A stretch of 64,000 bases of DNA, from assembly GCA_964057225.1 (NCBI GenBank), contig OZ059897.1:18848001-18912000 (forward strand). The letters run 5' to 3'. Shown in pieces: positions 1-10,881 of this stretch. Within the stretch, counting starts at the first letter, position 1, and every line of letters starts with the position of its first letter. Position numbers and translations under genes: made by a program. Below the pieces are notes generated by a model. That model worked only from the letters and a program-made list of their open reading frames with translations. It did no database searches and was not told where the DNA came from. The stretch is from Auanema rhodensis. Taxonomy: Eukaryota; Nematoda; Chromadorea; Rhabditida; Rhabditidae.

Positions 1-71
1 CATTTTTCAAGGCAAAGACGATGGACAATGTTATTCAACGAAAAAATTAATTATTCAGGGTGAAAATCGAG

Positions 72-93
72 GATATAAGTGTGAACTTATATC
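72..93. repeat. Perfect 9-bp inverted repeat with 4-base loop (in each unit)
   Basis: GATATAAGT (m72-80) and ACTTATATC (m85-93) are exact reverse complements separated by GTGA, so a tight hairpin could form in single-stranded DNA or RNA. It recurs in almost every unit at 351n+72. Exceptions seen: C-to-G at m86 breaks one pair in M112, M117, M133 and M138 (39398, 41153, 46769, 48524), and A-to-G at m85 in M166 changes the closing pair to T-G. G-to-A at m81 in M9, M13, M36 and M40 lies in the loop. Function unknown. Confidence 0.85.
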
Positions 94-110
94 AGTTGAT
101 ATCTCGGTGC

Positions 111-161
111 ATTTTTAAGCTAGCGCAAATCTGATAACACAGATCGACGCAGCTTAAAAAT
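111..161. repeat. Interrupted 51-bp dyad, the largest inverted repeat of the unit
   Basis: ATTTTTAAGCT (m111-121) and AGCTTAAAAAT (m151-161) are perfect 11-bp arms. Inside them, after a bulged A at m122, GCG (m123-125) faces CGC (m148-150), then a three-base mismatch, then ATCTG (m129-133) faces CAGAT (m140-144) around the loop ATAACA. Together this could extrude as a cruciform or fold in RNA. Just outside, GTGCAT (m108-113) is complementary to ATGCAC (m171-176). The left arm is a variable spot: T-to-A at m115 (M2, M3, M23), T-to-A at m116 (many units), T-to-C at m115 (M113, M118, M134, M139) and C-to-T at m120 (M8, M12, M16, M18). I saw no matching change in the right arm. Confidence 0.8.
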
Positions 162-244
162 CCGCATCGAATGCACTATACTACATTGAGAAACGCTTAA
201 TACAAAAATTAGTTATGATCGTTTGAAAAATGATGCATTAGTGT

Positions 245-272
245 ATGTTGAGTTTCCATGTACACTCAACAT
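245..272. repeat. 9-bp inverted repeat with 10-base loop (in each unit)
   Basis: ATGTTGAGT (m245-253) is the exact reverse complement of ACTCAACAT (m264-272), with TTCCATGTAC between. It lies in the most conserved stretch of the unit (about m225-289), where I saw changes in only a handful of the 182 copies. T-to-C at m272 in M110 and M131 (38882 and 46253) breaks the outermost pair. Confidence 0.82.
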
Positions 273-295
273 TGCTTCCAAAAACATTTTGACAA

Positions 296-314
296 AAATT
301 TTTTCGAAAAATTT
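296..314. repeat. AT palindrome around TTCGAA (in each unit)
   Basis: TTTTTCGAAAAA (m300-311) is a perfect 12-bp palindrome. With one bulged T at m299 it extends to AAA (m296-298) facing TTT (m312-314). The T6 run at m299-304 shows no length variation in any copy I read, which is unusual for a homopolymer. G-to-A at m306 destroys the central TTCGAA in M110, M112, M117, M131, M133 and M138. Confidence 0.75.
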
Positions 315-2457
315 CAAAATAATTTAGCGAAAAGTAGATGTTTTTAGATTCCATTTTTCAAGGCAAAGACGATGGACAATGTTATTCAACGAAAAAATTA
401 ATTCTTCAGGGTGAAAGTCGAGGATATAAGTGTGAACTTATATCAGTTGATATCTCGGTGCATTTTTAAGCTAGCGCAAATCTGATAACACAGATCGACG
501 CAGCTTAAAAATCCGCATCGAATGCACTATACTACATTGAGAAACGCTTAATACAAAAATTAGTTATGATCGTTTGAAAAATGATGCATTAGTGTATGTT
601 GAGTTTCCATGTACACTCAACATTGCTTCCAAAAACATTTTGACAAAAATTTTTTCGAAAAATTTCAAAATAATTTAGCGGAAAGTAGATGTTTTTAGAT
701 TCCATTTTTCAAGGCAAAGACGATGGACAATGTTATTCAACGAAAAAATTAATTCTTCAGGGTGAAAATCGAGGATATAAGTGTGAACTTATATCAGTTG
801 ATATCTCGGTGCATTTATAAGCTAGCGCAAATCTGATAACACAGATCGACGCAGCTTAAAAATCCGCATCGAATGCACTATACTACATTAAGAAACGCTT
901 GATACAAAAATTAGTTATGATCGTTTGAAAAATGATGCATTAGTGTATGTTGAGTTTCCATGTACACTCAACATTGCTTCCAAAAACATTTTGACAAAAA
1001 TTTTTTCGAAAAATTTCAAAATAATTTAGCGGAAAGTAGATGTTTTTAGATTCCATTTTTCAAGGCAAAGACGATGGACAATGTTATTCAACGAAAAAAT
1101 TAATTCTTCAGGGTGAAAATCGAGGATATAAGTGTGAACTTATATCAGTTGATATCTCGGTGCATTTATAAGCTAGCGCAAATCTGATAACACAGATCGA
1201 CGCAGCTTAAAAATCCGCATCGAATGCACTATACTACATTAAGAAACGCTTGATACAAAAATTAGTTATGATCGTTTGAAAAATGATGCATTAGTGTATG
1301 TTGAGTTTCCATGTACACTCAACATTGCTTCCAAAAACATTTTGACAAAAATTTTTTCGAAAAATTTCAAAATAATTTAGCAAAAAGTAGATGTTTTAAG
1401 ATTCCATTTTTCAAGGCAAAGACGATGGACAATGTTATTCAACGAAAAAATTATTTCTTCAGGGTGAAAATCGAGGATATAAGTGTGAACTTATATCAGT
1501 TGATATCTCGGTGCATTTTTAAGCTAGCGCAAATCTGATAACACAGATCGACGCAGCTTAAAAATCCGCATCGAATGCACTATACTACATTGAGAAACGC
1601 TTAATACAAAAATTAGTTATGATCGTTTGAAAAATGATGCATTAGTGTATGTTGAGTTTCCATGTACACTCAACATTGCTTCCAAAAACATTTTGACAAA
1701 AATTTTTTCGAAAAATTTCAAAATAATTTAGCGAAAAGTAGATGTTTTTAGTTTCCATTTCTCAAGGCAAAGACGATAGACAATGTTATTCAACGAAAAA
1801 ATTAATTCTTCAGGGTGAAAATCGAGGATATAAGTGTGAACTTATATCAGTTGATATCTCGGTGCATTTTTAAGCTAGCGCAAATCTGATAACACAGATC
1901 GACGCAGCTTAAAAATCCGCATCGAATGCACTATACTACATTGAGAAACGCTTAATACAAAAATTAGTTATGATCGTTTGAAAAATGATGCATTAGTGTA
2001 TGTTGAGTTTCCATGTACACTCAACATTGCTTCCAAAAACATTTTGACAAAAATTTTTTCGAAAAATTTCAAAATAATTTAGCAAAAAGTAGATGTTTTT
2101 AGATTCCTTTTTTCAAGGCAAAGACGATGGACAATGTTATTCAACGAAAAAATTATTTCTTCAGGGTGAAAATCGAGGATATAAGTGTGAACTTATATCA
2201 GTTGATATCTCGGTGCATTTTTAAGCTAGCGCAAATCTGATAACACAGATCGACGCAGCTTAAAAATCCGCATCGAATGCACTATACTACATTGAAAAAC
2301 GCTTAATACAAAAATTAGTTATGATCGTTTGAAAAATGATGCATTAGTGTATGTTGAGTTTCCATGTACACTCAACATTGCTTCCAAAAACATTTTGACA
2401 AAAATTTTTTCGAAAAATTTCAAAATAATTTAGCAAAAAGTAGATGTTTTTAGATTC

Positions 2458-5265
2458 CATTTTTCAAGGCAAAGACGATGGACAATGTTATTCAACGAAA
2501 AAATTAATTCTTCAGGGTGAAAATCGAGGATATAAGTGTGAACTTATATCAGTTGATATCTCGGTGCATTTTTAAGCTAGCGCAAATCTGATAACACAGA
2601 TCGACGCAGCTTAAAAATCCGCATCGAATGCACTATACTACATTAAGAAACGCTTGATACAAAAATTAGTTATGATCGTTTGAAAAATGATGCATTAGTG
2701 TATGTTGAGTTTCCATGTACACTCAACATTGCTTCCAAAAACATTTTGACAAAAATTTTTTCGAAAAATTTCAAAATAATTTAGCAAAAAGTAGATGTTT
2801 TTAGATTCCATTTTTCAAGGCAAAGACGATGGACAATGTTATTCAACGAAGAAATTAATTCTTCAGGGTGAAAATCGAGGATATAAGTGTGAACTTATAT
2901 CAGTTGATATCTCGGTGCATTTTTAAGTTAGCGCAAATCTGATAACACAGATCGACGCAGCTTAAAAATCCGCATCGAATGCACTATACTACATTGAGAA
3001 ACGCGTGATACAAAAATTAGTTATGATCGTTTGAAAAATGATGCATTAGTGTATGTTGAGTTTCCATGTACACTCAACATTGCTTCCAAAAACATTTTGA
3101 CAAAAATTTTTTCGAAAAATTTCAAAATAATTTAGCAAAAAGTAGATGTTTTTAGATTCCTTTTTTCAAGGCAAAGACGATGGACAATGTTATTCAACGA
3201 AAAAATTATTTCTTCAGGGTGAAAATCGAGGATATAAGTATGAACTTATATCAGTTGATATCTCGGTGCATTTTTAAGCTAGCGCAAATCTGATAACACA
3301 GATCGACGCAGCTTAAAAATCCGCATCGAATGCACTATACTACATTGAAAAACGCTTGATACAAAAATTAGTTATGATCGTTTGAAAAATGATGCATTAG
3401 TGTATGTTGAGTTTCCATGTACACTCAACATTGCTTCCAAAAACATTTCGACAAAAATTTTTTCGAAAAATTTCAAAATAATTTAGCAAAAAGTAGATGT
3501 TTTTAGATTCCATTTCTCAAGGCAAAGACGATAGACAATGTTATTCAACGAAAAAATTAATTCTTCAGGGTGAAAATCGAGGATATAAGTGTGAACTTAT
3601 ATCAGTTGATATCTCGGTGCATTTTTAAGCTAGCGCAAATCTGATAACACAGATCGACGCAGCTTAAAAATCCGCATCGAATGCACTATACTACATTGAA
3701 AAACGCTTAATACAAAAATTAGTTATGATCGTTTGAAAAATGATGCATTAGTGTATGTTGAGTTTCCATGTACACTCAACATTGCTTCCAAAAACATTTT
3801 GACAAAAATTTTTTCGAAAAATTTCAAAATAATTTAGCAAAAAGTAGATGTTTTTAGATTCCATTTTTCAAGGCAAAGACGATGGACAATGTTATTCAAC
3901 GAAAAAATTAATTCTTCAGGGTGAAAATCGAGGATATAAGTGTGAACTTATATCAGTTGATATCTCGGTGCATTTTTAAGCTAGCGCAAATCTGATAACA
4001 CAGATCGACGCAGCTTAAAAATCCGCATCGAATGCACTATACTACATTAAGAAACGCTTGATACAAAAATTAGTTATGATCGTTTGAAAAATGATGCATT
4101 AGTGTATGTTGAGTTTCCATGTACACTCAACATTGCTTCCAAAAACATTTTGACAAAAATTTTTTCGAAAAATTTCAAAATAATTTAGCAAAAAGTAGAT
4201 GTTTTTAGATTCCATTTTTCAAGGCAAAGACGATGGACAATGTTATTCAACGAAGAAATTAATTCTTCAGGGTGAAAATCGAGGATATAAGTGTGAACTT
4301 ATATCAGTTGATATCTCGGTGCATTTTTAAGTTAGCGCAAATCTGATAACACAGATCGACGCAGCTTAAAAATCCGCATCGAATGCACTATACTACATTG
4401 AGAAACGCGTGATACAAAAATTAGTTATGATCGTTTGAAAAATGATGCATTAGTGTATGTTGAGTTTCCATGTACACTCAACATTGCTTCCAAAAACATT
4501 TTGACAAAAATTTTTTCGAAAAATTTCAAAATAATTTAGCAAAAAGTAGATGTTTTTAGATTCCTTTTTTCAAGGCAAAGACGATGGACAATGTTATTCA
4601 ACGAAAAAATTATTTCTTCAGGGTGAAAATCGAGGATATAAGTATGAACTTATATCAGTTGATATCTCGGTGCATTTTTAAGCTAGCGCAAATCTGATAA
4701 CACAGATCGACGCAGCTTAAAAATCCGCATCGAATGCACTATACTACATTGAAAAACGCTTGATACAAAAATTAGTTATGATCGTTTGAAAAATGATGCA
4801 TTAGTGTATGTTGAGTTTCCATGTACACTCAACATTGCTTCCAAAAACATTTCGACAAAAATTTTTTCGAAAAATTTCAAAATAATTTAGCAAAAAGTAG
4901 ATGTTTTTAGATTCCATTTCTCAAGGCAAAGACGATAGACAATGTTATTCAACGAAAAAATTAATTCTTCAGGGTGAAAATCGAGGATATAAGTGTGAAC
5001 TTATATCAGTTGATATCTCGGTGCATTTTTAAGCTAGCGCAAATCTGATAACACAGATCGACGCAGCTTAAAAATCCGCATCGAATGCACTATACTACAT
5101 TAAGAAACACTTGATACAAAAATTAGTTATGATCGTTTGAAAAATGATGCATTAGTGTATGTTGAGTTTCCATGTACACTCAACATTGCTTCCAAAAACA
5201 TTTCGACAAAAATTTTTTCGAAAAATTTCAAAATAATTTAGCAAAAAGTAGATGTTTTTAGATTC
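2458..5265 (+). repeat. 4-mer HOR, two copies (M7-M10, M11-M14; 1,404-bp period)
   Basis: The barcode repeats every four units. M7 and M11 are plain units with G at m199. M8 and M12 have G at m43, T at m120 and GCGTGAT at m195-201. M9 and M13 have T at m2, T at m50, A at m81 and C at m290. M10 and M14 have C at m6 and A at m23. The last pair differs: M14 has A at m195, G at m199 and C at m290, and M10 does not. This suggests duplication of a 4-unit block followed by local exchange. Confidence 0.8.
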
Positions 5266-7722
5266 CATTTCTCAAGGCAAAGACGATAGACAATGTTATT
5301 CAACGAAAAAATTAATTCTTCAGGGTGAAAATCGAGGATATAAGTGTGAACTTATATCAGTTGATATCTCGGTGCATTTTTAAGCTAGCGCAAATCTGAT
5401 AACACAGATCGACGCAGCTTAAAAATCCGCATCGAATGCACTATACTACATTAAGAAACACTTGATACAAAAATTAGTTATGATCGTTTGAAAAATGATG
5501 CATTAGTGTATGTTGAGTTTCCATGTACACTCAACATTGCTTCCAAAAACATTTTGACAAAAATTTTTTCGAAAAATTTCAATATAATTTAGCAAAAAGT
5601 AGATGTTTTAAGATTCCATTTTTCAAGGCAAAGACGATGGACAATGTTATTCAACGAAGAAATTAATTCTTCAGGGTGAAAATCGAGGATATAAGTGTGA
5701 ACTTATATCAGTTGATATCTCGGTGCATTTTTAAGTTAGCGCAAATCTGATAACACAGATCGACGCAGCTTAAAAATCCGCATCGAATGCACTATACTAC
5801 ATTGAGAAACGCGTGATACAAAAATTAGTTATGATCGTTTGAAAAATGATGCATTAGTGTATGTTGAGTTTCCATGTACACTCAACATTGCTTCCAAAAA
5901 CATTTCGACAAAAATTTTTTCGAAAAATTTCAAAATAATTTAGCAAAAAGTAGATGTTTTTAGATTCCATTTCTCAAGGCAAAGACGATAGACAATGTTA
6001 TTCAACGAAAAAATTAATTCTTCAGGGTGAAAATCGAGGATATAAGTGTGAACTTATATCAGTTGATATCTCGGTGCATTTTTAAGCTAGCGCAAATCTG
6101 ATAACACAGATCGACGCAGCTTAAAAATCCGCATCGAATGCACTATACTACATTAAGAAACACTTGATACAAAAATTAGTTATGATCGTTTGAAAAATGA
6201 TGCATTAGTGTATGTTGAGTTTCCATGTACACTCAACATTGCTTCCAAAAACATTTTGACAAAAATTTTTTCGAAAAATTTCAAAATAATTTAGCAAAAA
6301 GTAGATGTTTTAAGATTCCATTTTTCAAGGCAAAGACGATGGACAATGTTATTCAACGAAGAAATTAATTCTTCAGGGTGAAAATCGAGGATATAAGTGT
6401 GAACTTATATCAGTTGATATCTCGGTGCATTTTTAAGTTAGCGCAAATCTGATAACACAGATCGACGCAGCTTAAAAATCCGCATCGAATGCACTATACT
6501 ACATTGAGAAACGCGTGATACAAAAATTAGTTATGATCGTTTGAAAAATGATGCATTAGTGTATGTTGAGTTTCCATGTACACTCAACATTGCTTCCAAA
6601 AACATTTTGACAAAAATTTTTTCGAAAAATTTCAAAATAATTTAGCAAAAAGTAGATGTTTTTAGATTCCTTTTTTCAAGGCAAAGACGATGGACAATGT
6701 TATTCAACGAAAAAATTATTTCTTCAGGGTGAAAATCGAGGATATAAGTGTGAACTTATATCAGTTGATATCTCGGTGCATTTTTAAGCTAGCGCAAATC
6801 TGATAACACAGATCGACGCAGCTTAAAAATCCGCATCGAATGCACTATACTACATTGAAAAACGCTTGATACAAAAATTAGTTATGATCGTTTGAAAAAT
6901 GATGCATTAGTGTATGTTGAGTTTCCATGTACACTCAACATTGCTTCCAAAAACATTTCGACAAAAATTTTTTCGAAAAATTTCAAAATAATTTAGCAAA
7001 AAGTAGATGTTTTTAGATTCCATTTCTCAAGGCAAAGACGATAGACAATGTTATTCAACGAAAAAATTAATTCTTCAGGGTGAAAATCGAGGATATAAGT
7101 GTGAACTTATATCAGTTGATATCTCGGTGCATTTTTAAGCTAGCGCAAATCTGATAACACAGATCGACGCAGCTTAAAAATCCGCATCGAATGCACTATA
7201 CTACATTAAGAAACACTTGATACAAAAATTAGTTATGATCGTTTGAAAAATGATGCATTAGTGTATGTTGAGTTTCCATGTACACTCAACATTGCTTCCA
7301 AAAACATTTCGACAAAAATTTTTTCGAAAAATTTCAAAATAATTTAGCAAAAAGTAGATGTTTTTAGATTCCATTTCTCAAGGCAAAGACGATAGACAAT
7401 GTTATTCAACGAAAAAATTAATTCTTCAGGGTGAAAATCGAGGATATAAGTGTGAACTTATATCAGTTGATATCTCGGTGCATTTTTAAGCTAGCGCAAA
7501 TCTGATAACACAGATCGACGCAGCTTAAAAATCCGCATCGAATGCACTATACTACATTAAGAAACACTTGATACAAAAATTAGTTATGATCGTTTGAAAA
7601 ATGATGCATTAGTGTATGTTGAGTTTCCATGTACACTCAACATTGCTTCCAAAAACATTTTGACAAAAATTTTTTCGAAAAATTTCAAAATAATTTAGCA
7701 AAAAGTAGATGTTTTAAGATTC
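4213..7722 (+). repeat. 6-mer relation (M12-M15 repeated as M18-M21; 2,106-bp offset)
   Basis: M12-M15 (G m43/T m120; T m2/T m50/C m290; C m6/A m23/C m290; C m6/A m23 ending TTTTAAG) recur as M18-M21. Between them M16 and M17 are a shortened version of the same series. M13 and M19 differ at m81 (A versus G), and M15 has a private T at m318. This overlaps the end of the 4-mer block, so duplications of different length are superimposed here. Confidence 0.75.
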
Positions 7723-8424
7723 CATTTTTCAAGGCAAAGACGATGGACAATGTTATTCAACGAAAAAATTAATTCTTCAGGGTGAAAATCGAGGATATAA
7801 GTGTGAACTTATATCAGTTGATATCTCGGTGCATTTTTAAGCTAGCGCAAATCTGATAACACAGATCGACGCAGCTTAAAAATCCGCATCGAATGCACTA
7901 TACTACATTGAGAAACGCTTAATACAAAAATTAGTTATGATCGTTTGAAAAATGATGCATTAGTGTATGTTGAGTTTCCATGTACACTCAACATTACTTC
8001 CAAAAACATTTTGACAAAAATTTTTTCGAAAAATTTCAGAATAATTTAGCGAAAAGTAGATGTTTTTAGATTCCATTTTTCAAGGCAAAGACGATGGACA
8101 ATGTTATTCAACGAAAAAATTAATTCTTCAGGGTGAAAATCGAGGATATAAGTGTGAACTTATATCAGTTGATATCTCGGTGCATTTATAAGCTAGCGCA
8201 AATCTGATAACACAGATCGACGCAGCTTAAAAATCCGCATCGAATGCACTATACTACATTGAGAAACGCTTAATACAAAAATTAGTTATGATCGTTTGAA
8301 AAATGATGCATTAGTGTATGTTGAGTTTCCATGTACACTCAACATTGCTTCCAAAAACATTTTGACAAAAATTTTTTCGAAAAATTTCAAAATAATTTAG
8401 CAAAAAGTAGATGTTTTTAGATTC
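7723..8424 (+). repeat. Units M22-M23, transition between two blocks
   Basis: M22 is a plain unit with private A at m274 and with G at m317 (also in M92 and M142). M23 has A at m115, like M2 and M3. Variants typical of the left block (C m6, A m23, C m290) stop before this point and those of the next block start after it. Confidence 0.75.
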
Positions 8425-10881
8425 CTTTTTTCAAGGCAAAAACGATGGACAATGTTATTCAACGAAAAAATTATTTCTTCAGGGTGAAAATCGAGGATAT
8501 AAGTGTGAACTTATATCAGTTGATATCTCGGTGCATTTTTAAGCTAGCGCAAATCTGATAACACAGATCGACGCAGCTTAAAAATCCGGATCGAATGCAC
8601 TATGCTACATTAAGAAACACTTGATACAAAAATTAGTTATGATCGTTCGAAAAATGATGCATTAGTGTATGTTGAGTTTCCATGTACACTCAACATTGCT
8701 TCCAAAAACATTTTGACAAAAATTTTTTCGAAAAATTTCGAAATAATTTAGCAAAAAGTAGATGTTTTTAGATTCCATTTTTCAAGGCAAAAACGATGGA
8801 CAATGTTATTCAACGAAAAAATTATTTCTTCAGGGTGAAAATCGAGGATATAAGTGTGAACTTATATCAGTTGATATCTCGGTGCATTTTTAAGCTAGCG
8901 CAAATCTGATAACACAGATCGACGCAGCTTAAAAATCCGGATCGAATGCACTATGCTACATTAAGAAACACTTGATACAAAAATTAGTTATGATCGTTCG
9001 AAAAATGATGCATTAGTGTATGTTGAGTTTCCATGTACACTCAACATTGCTTCCAAAAACATTTTGACAAAAATTTTTTCGAAAAATTTCGAAATAATTT
9101 AGCAAAAAGTAGATGTTTTTAGATTCCATTTTTCAAGGCAAAGACGATGGACAATGTTATTCAACGAAAAAATTAATTCTTCAGGGTGAAAATCGAGGAT
9201 ATAAGTGTGAACTTATATCAGTTGATATCTCGGTGCATTTTTAAGCTAGCGCAAATCTGATAACACAGATCGACGCAGCTTAAAAATCCGGATCGAATGC
9301 ACTATACTACATTAAGAAACACTTGATACAAAAATTAGTTATGATCGTTCGAAAAATGATGCATTAGTGTATGTTGAGTTTCCATGTACACTCAACATTG
9401 CTTCCAAAAACATTTTGACAAAAATTTTTTCGAAAAATTTCGAAATAATTTAGCAAAAAGTAGATGTTTTTAGATTCCATTTTTCAAGGCAAAGACGATG
9501 GACAATGTTATTCAACGAAAAAATTAATTCTTCAGGGTGAAAATCGAGGATATAAGTGTGAACTTATATCAGTTGATATCTCGGTGCATTTTAAAGCTAG
9601 CGCAAATCTGATAACACAGATCGACGCAGCTTAAAAATCCGGATCGAATGCACTATGCTACATTAAGAAACACTTGATACAAAAATTAGTTATGATCGTT
9701 CGAAAAATGATGCATTAGTGTATGTTGAGTTTCCATGTACACTCAACATTGCTTCCAAAAACATTTTGACAAAAATTTTTTCGAAAAATTTCGAAATAAT
9801 TTAGCAAAAAGTAGATGTTTTTAGATTCCATTTTTCAAGGCAAAAACGATGGACAATGTTATTCAACGAAAAAATTATTTCTTCAGGGTGAAAATCGAGG
9901 ATATAAGTGTGAACTTATATCAGTTGATATCTCGGTGCATTTTTAAGCTAGCGCAAATCTGATAACACAGATCGACGCAGCTTAAAAATCCGGATCGAAT
10001 GCACTATACTACATTAAGAAACACTTGATACAAAAATTAGTTATGATCGTTCGAAAAATGATGCATTAGTGTATGTTGAGTTTCCATGTACACTCAACAT
10101 TGCTTCCAAAAACATTTTGACAAAAATTTTTTCGAAAACTTTCAAAATAATTTAGCAAAAAGTAGATGTTTTTAGATTCCTTTTTTCAAGGCAAAAACGA
10201 TGGACAATGTTATTCAACGAAAAAATTATTTCTTCAGGGTGAAAATCGAGGATATAAGTGTGAACTTATATCAGTTGATATCTCGGTGCATTTTTAAGCT
10301 AGCGCAAATCTGATAACACAGATCGACGCAGCTTAAAAATCCGGATCGAATGCACTATGCTACATTAAGAAACACTTGATACAAAAATTAGTTATGATCG
10401 TTCGAAAAATGATGCATTAGTGTATGTTGAGTTTCCATGTACACTCAACATTGCTTCCAAAAACATTTTGACAAAAATTTTTTCGAAAAATTTCGAAATA
10501 ATTTAGCAAAAAGTAGATGTTTTTAGATTCCATTTTTCAAGGCAAAAACGATGGACAATGTTATTCAACGAAAAAATTATTTCTTCAGGGTGAAAATCGA
10601 GGATATAAGTGTGAACTTATATCAGTTGATATCTCGGTGCATTTTTAAGCTAGCGCAAATCTGATAACACAGATCGACGCAGCTTAAAAATCCGGATCGA
10701 ATGCACTATACTACATTAAGAAACACTTGATACAAAAATTAGTTATGATCGTTCGAAAAATGATGCATTAGTGTATGTTGAGTTTCCATGTACACTCAAC
10801 ATTGCTTCCAAAAACATTTTGACAAAAATTTTTTCGAAAAATTTCGAAATAATTTAGCAAAAAGTAGATGTTTTTAGATTC
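8425..10881 (+). repeat. Units M24-M30, block with CCGG at m162-165 and CGTTCGA at m220-226
   Basis: All seven units carry G at m165, A at m188 and m195, G at m199 and C at m224. Six of seven also carry G at m316 (TTTCGAAATAA), found only here; M28 lacks it and has a private C at m311. G at m180 marks M24, M25, M27 and M29. The shared private variants indicate local amplification from a single ancestor unit, mixed with other types at m2, m17, m50 and m116. Confidence 0.8.

Larger units (their letters stand above)
1..351 (+). repeat. Reference unit M0, used for the m1-m351 numbering
   Basis: This first unit defines the numbering used throughout: position m in unit n lies at 351n+m. Composition is 53 C and 58 G, about 32% G+C, with many A and T tracts (m41-46, m204-208, m226-230, m299-304). 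It holds an EcoRV site (GATATC, m98-103), an NheI site (GCTAGC, m119-124) and an ATGCAT (m233-238), which most units share, so EcoRV should cut the array into a 351-bp ladder. M0 has a private A at m53, where most units have C. The length is close to twice a 175-bp nucleosome repeat, a common feature of satellites; its relevance here is inference. Confidence 0.95.
1..2457 (+). repeat. Units M0-M6, diverse left block with no clear HOR
   Basis: Seven units of mixed types. M1 and M2 end with GCGGAAAG at m327-334, seen nowhere else. M2 and M3 carry A at m115 and GATAC at m199-203. M3 has A at m345, M4 has T at m50 and T at m348 (private), M5 has C at m6 and A at m23, and M6 has T at m2 and T at m50. 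M1 shares a G at m66 with M32 only. No block here repeats as a unit inside the stretch. It is part of the same array and contains no gene; the longest open frame crosses the M3-M4 junction and is judged spurious. Confidence 0.8.

Noticed and set aside
72-93. Bacterial-style terminator hairpin
   Set aside because: The stem is AT-rich, no T run follows directly and there is no gene upstream; the context is eukaryotic satellite.
111-161. MITE or other small transposon ends formed by the 11-bp inverted arms
   Set aside because: The arms enclose only 29 bp, are present in every unit at the same place and have no target-site duplication. They are part of the satellite.
1-351. Internal subrepeats (CAT followed by a T tract at m1, m110 and m285)
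   Set aside because: The likeness is limited to about 8 AT-rich bases and does not extend, so an origin of the unit from shorter repeats is not supported.
1311-1538. Open reading frame of 75 codons on the + strand, across the M3-M4 junction
   Set aside because: It exists only because A at m345 of M3 removes a TAG and T at m50 of M4 removes a TAA; the same frame is closed in other units. It consists wholly of satellite sequence, resembles no known protein, and has no sign of coding selection.
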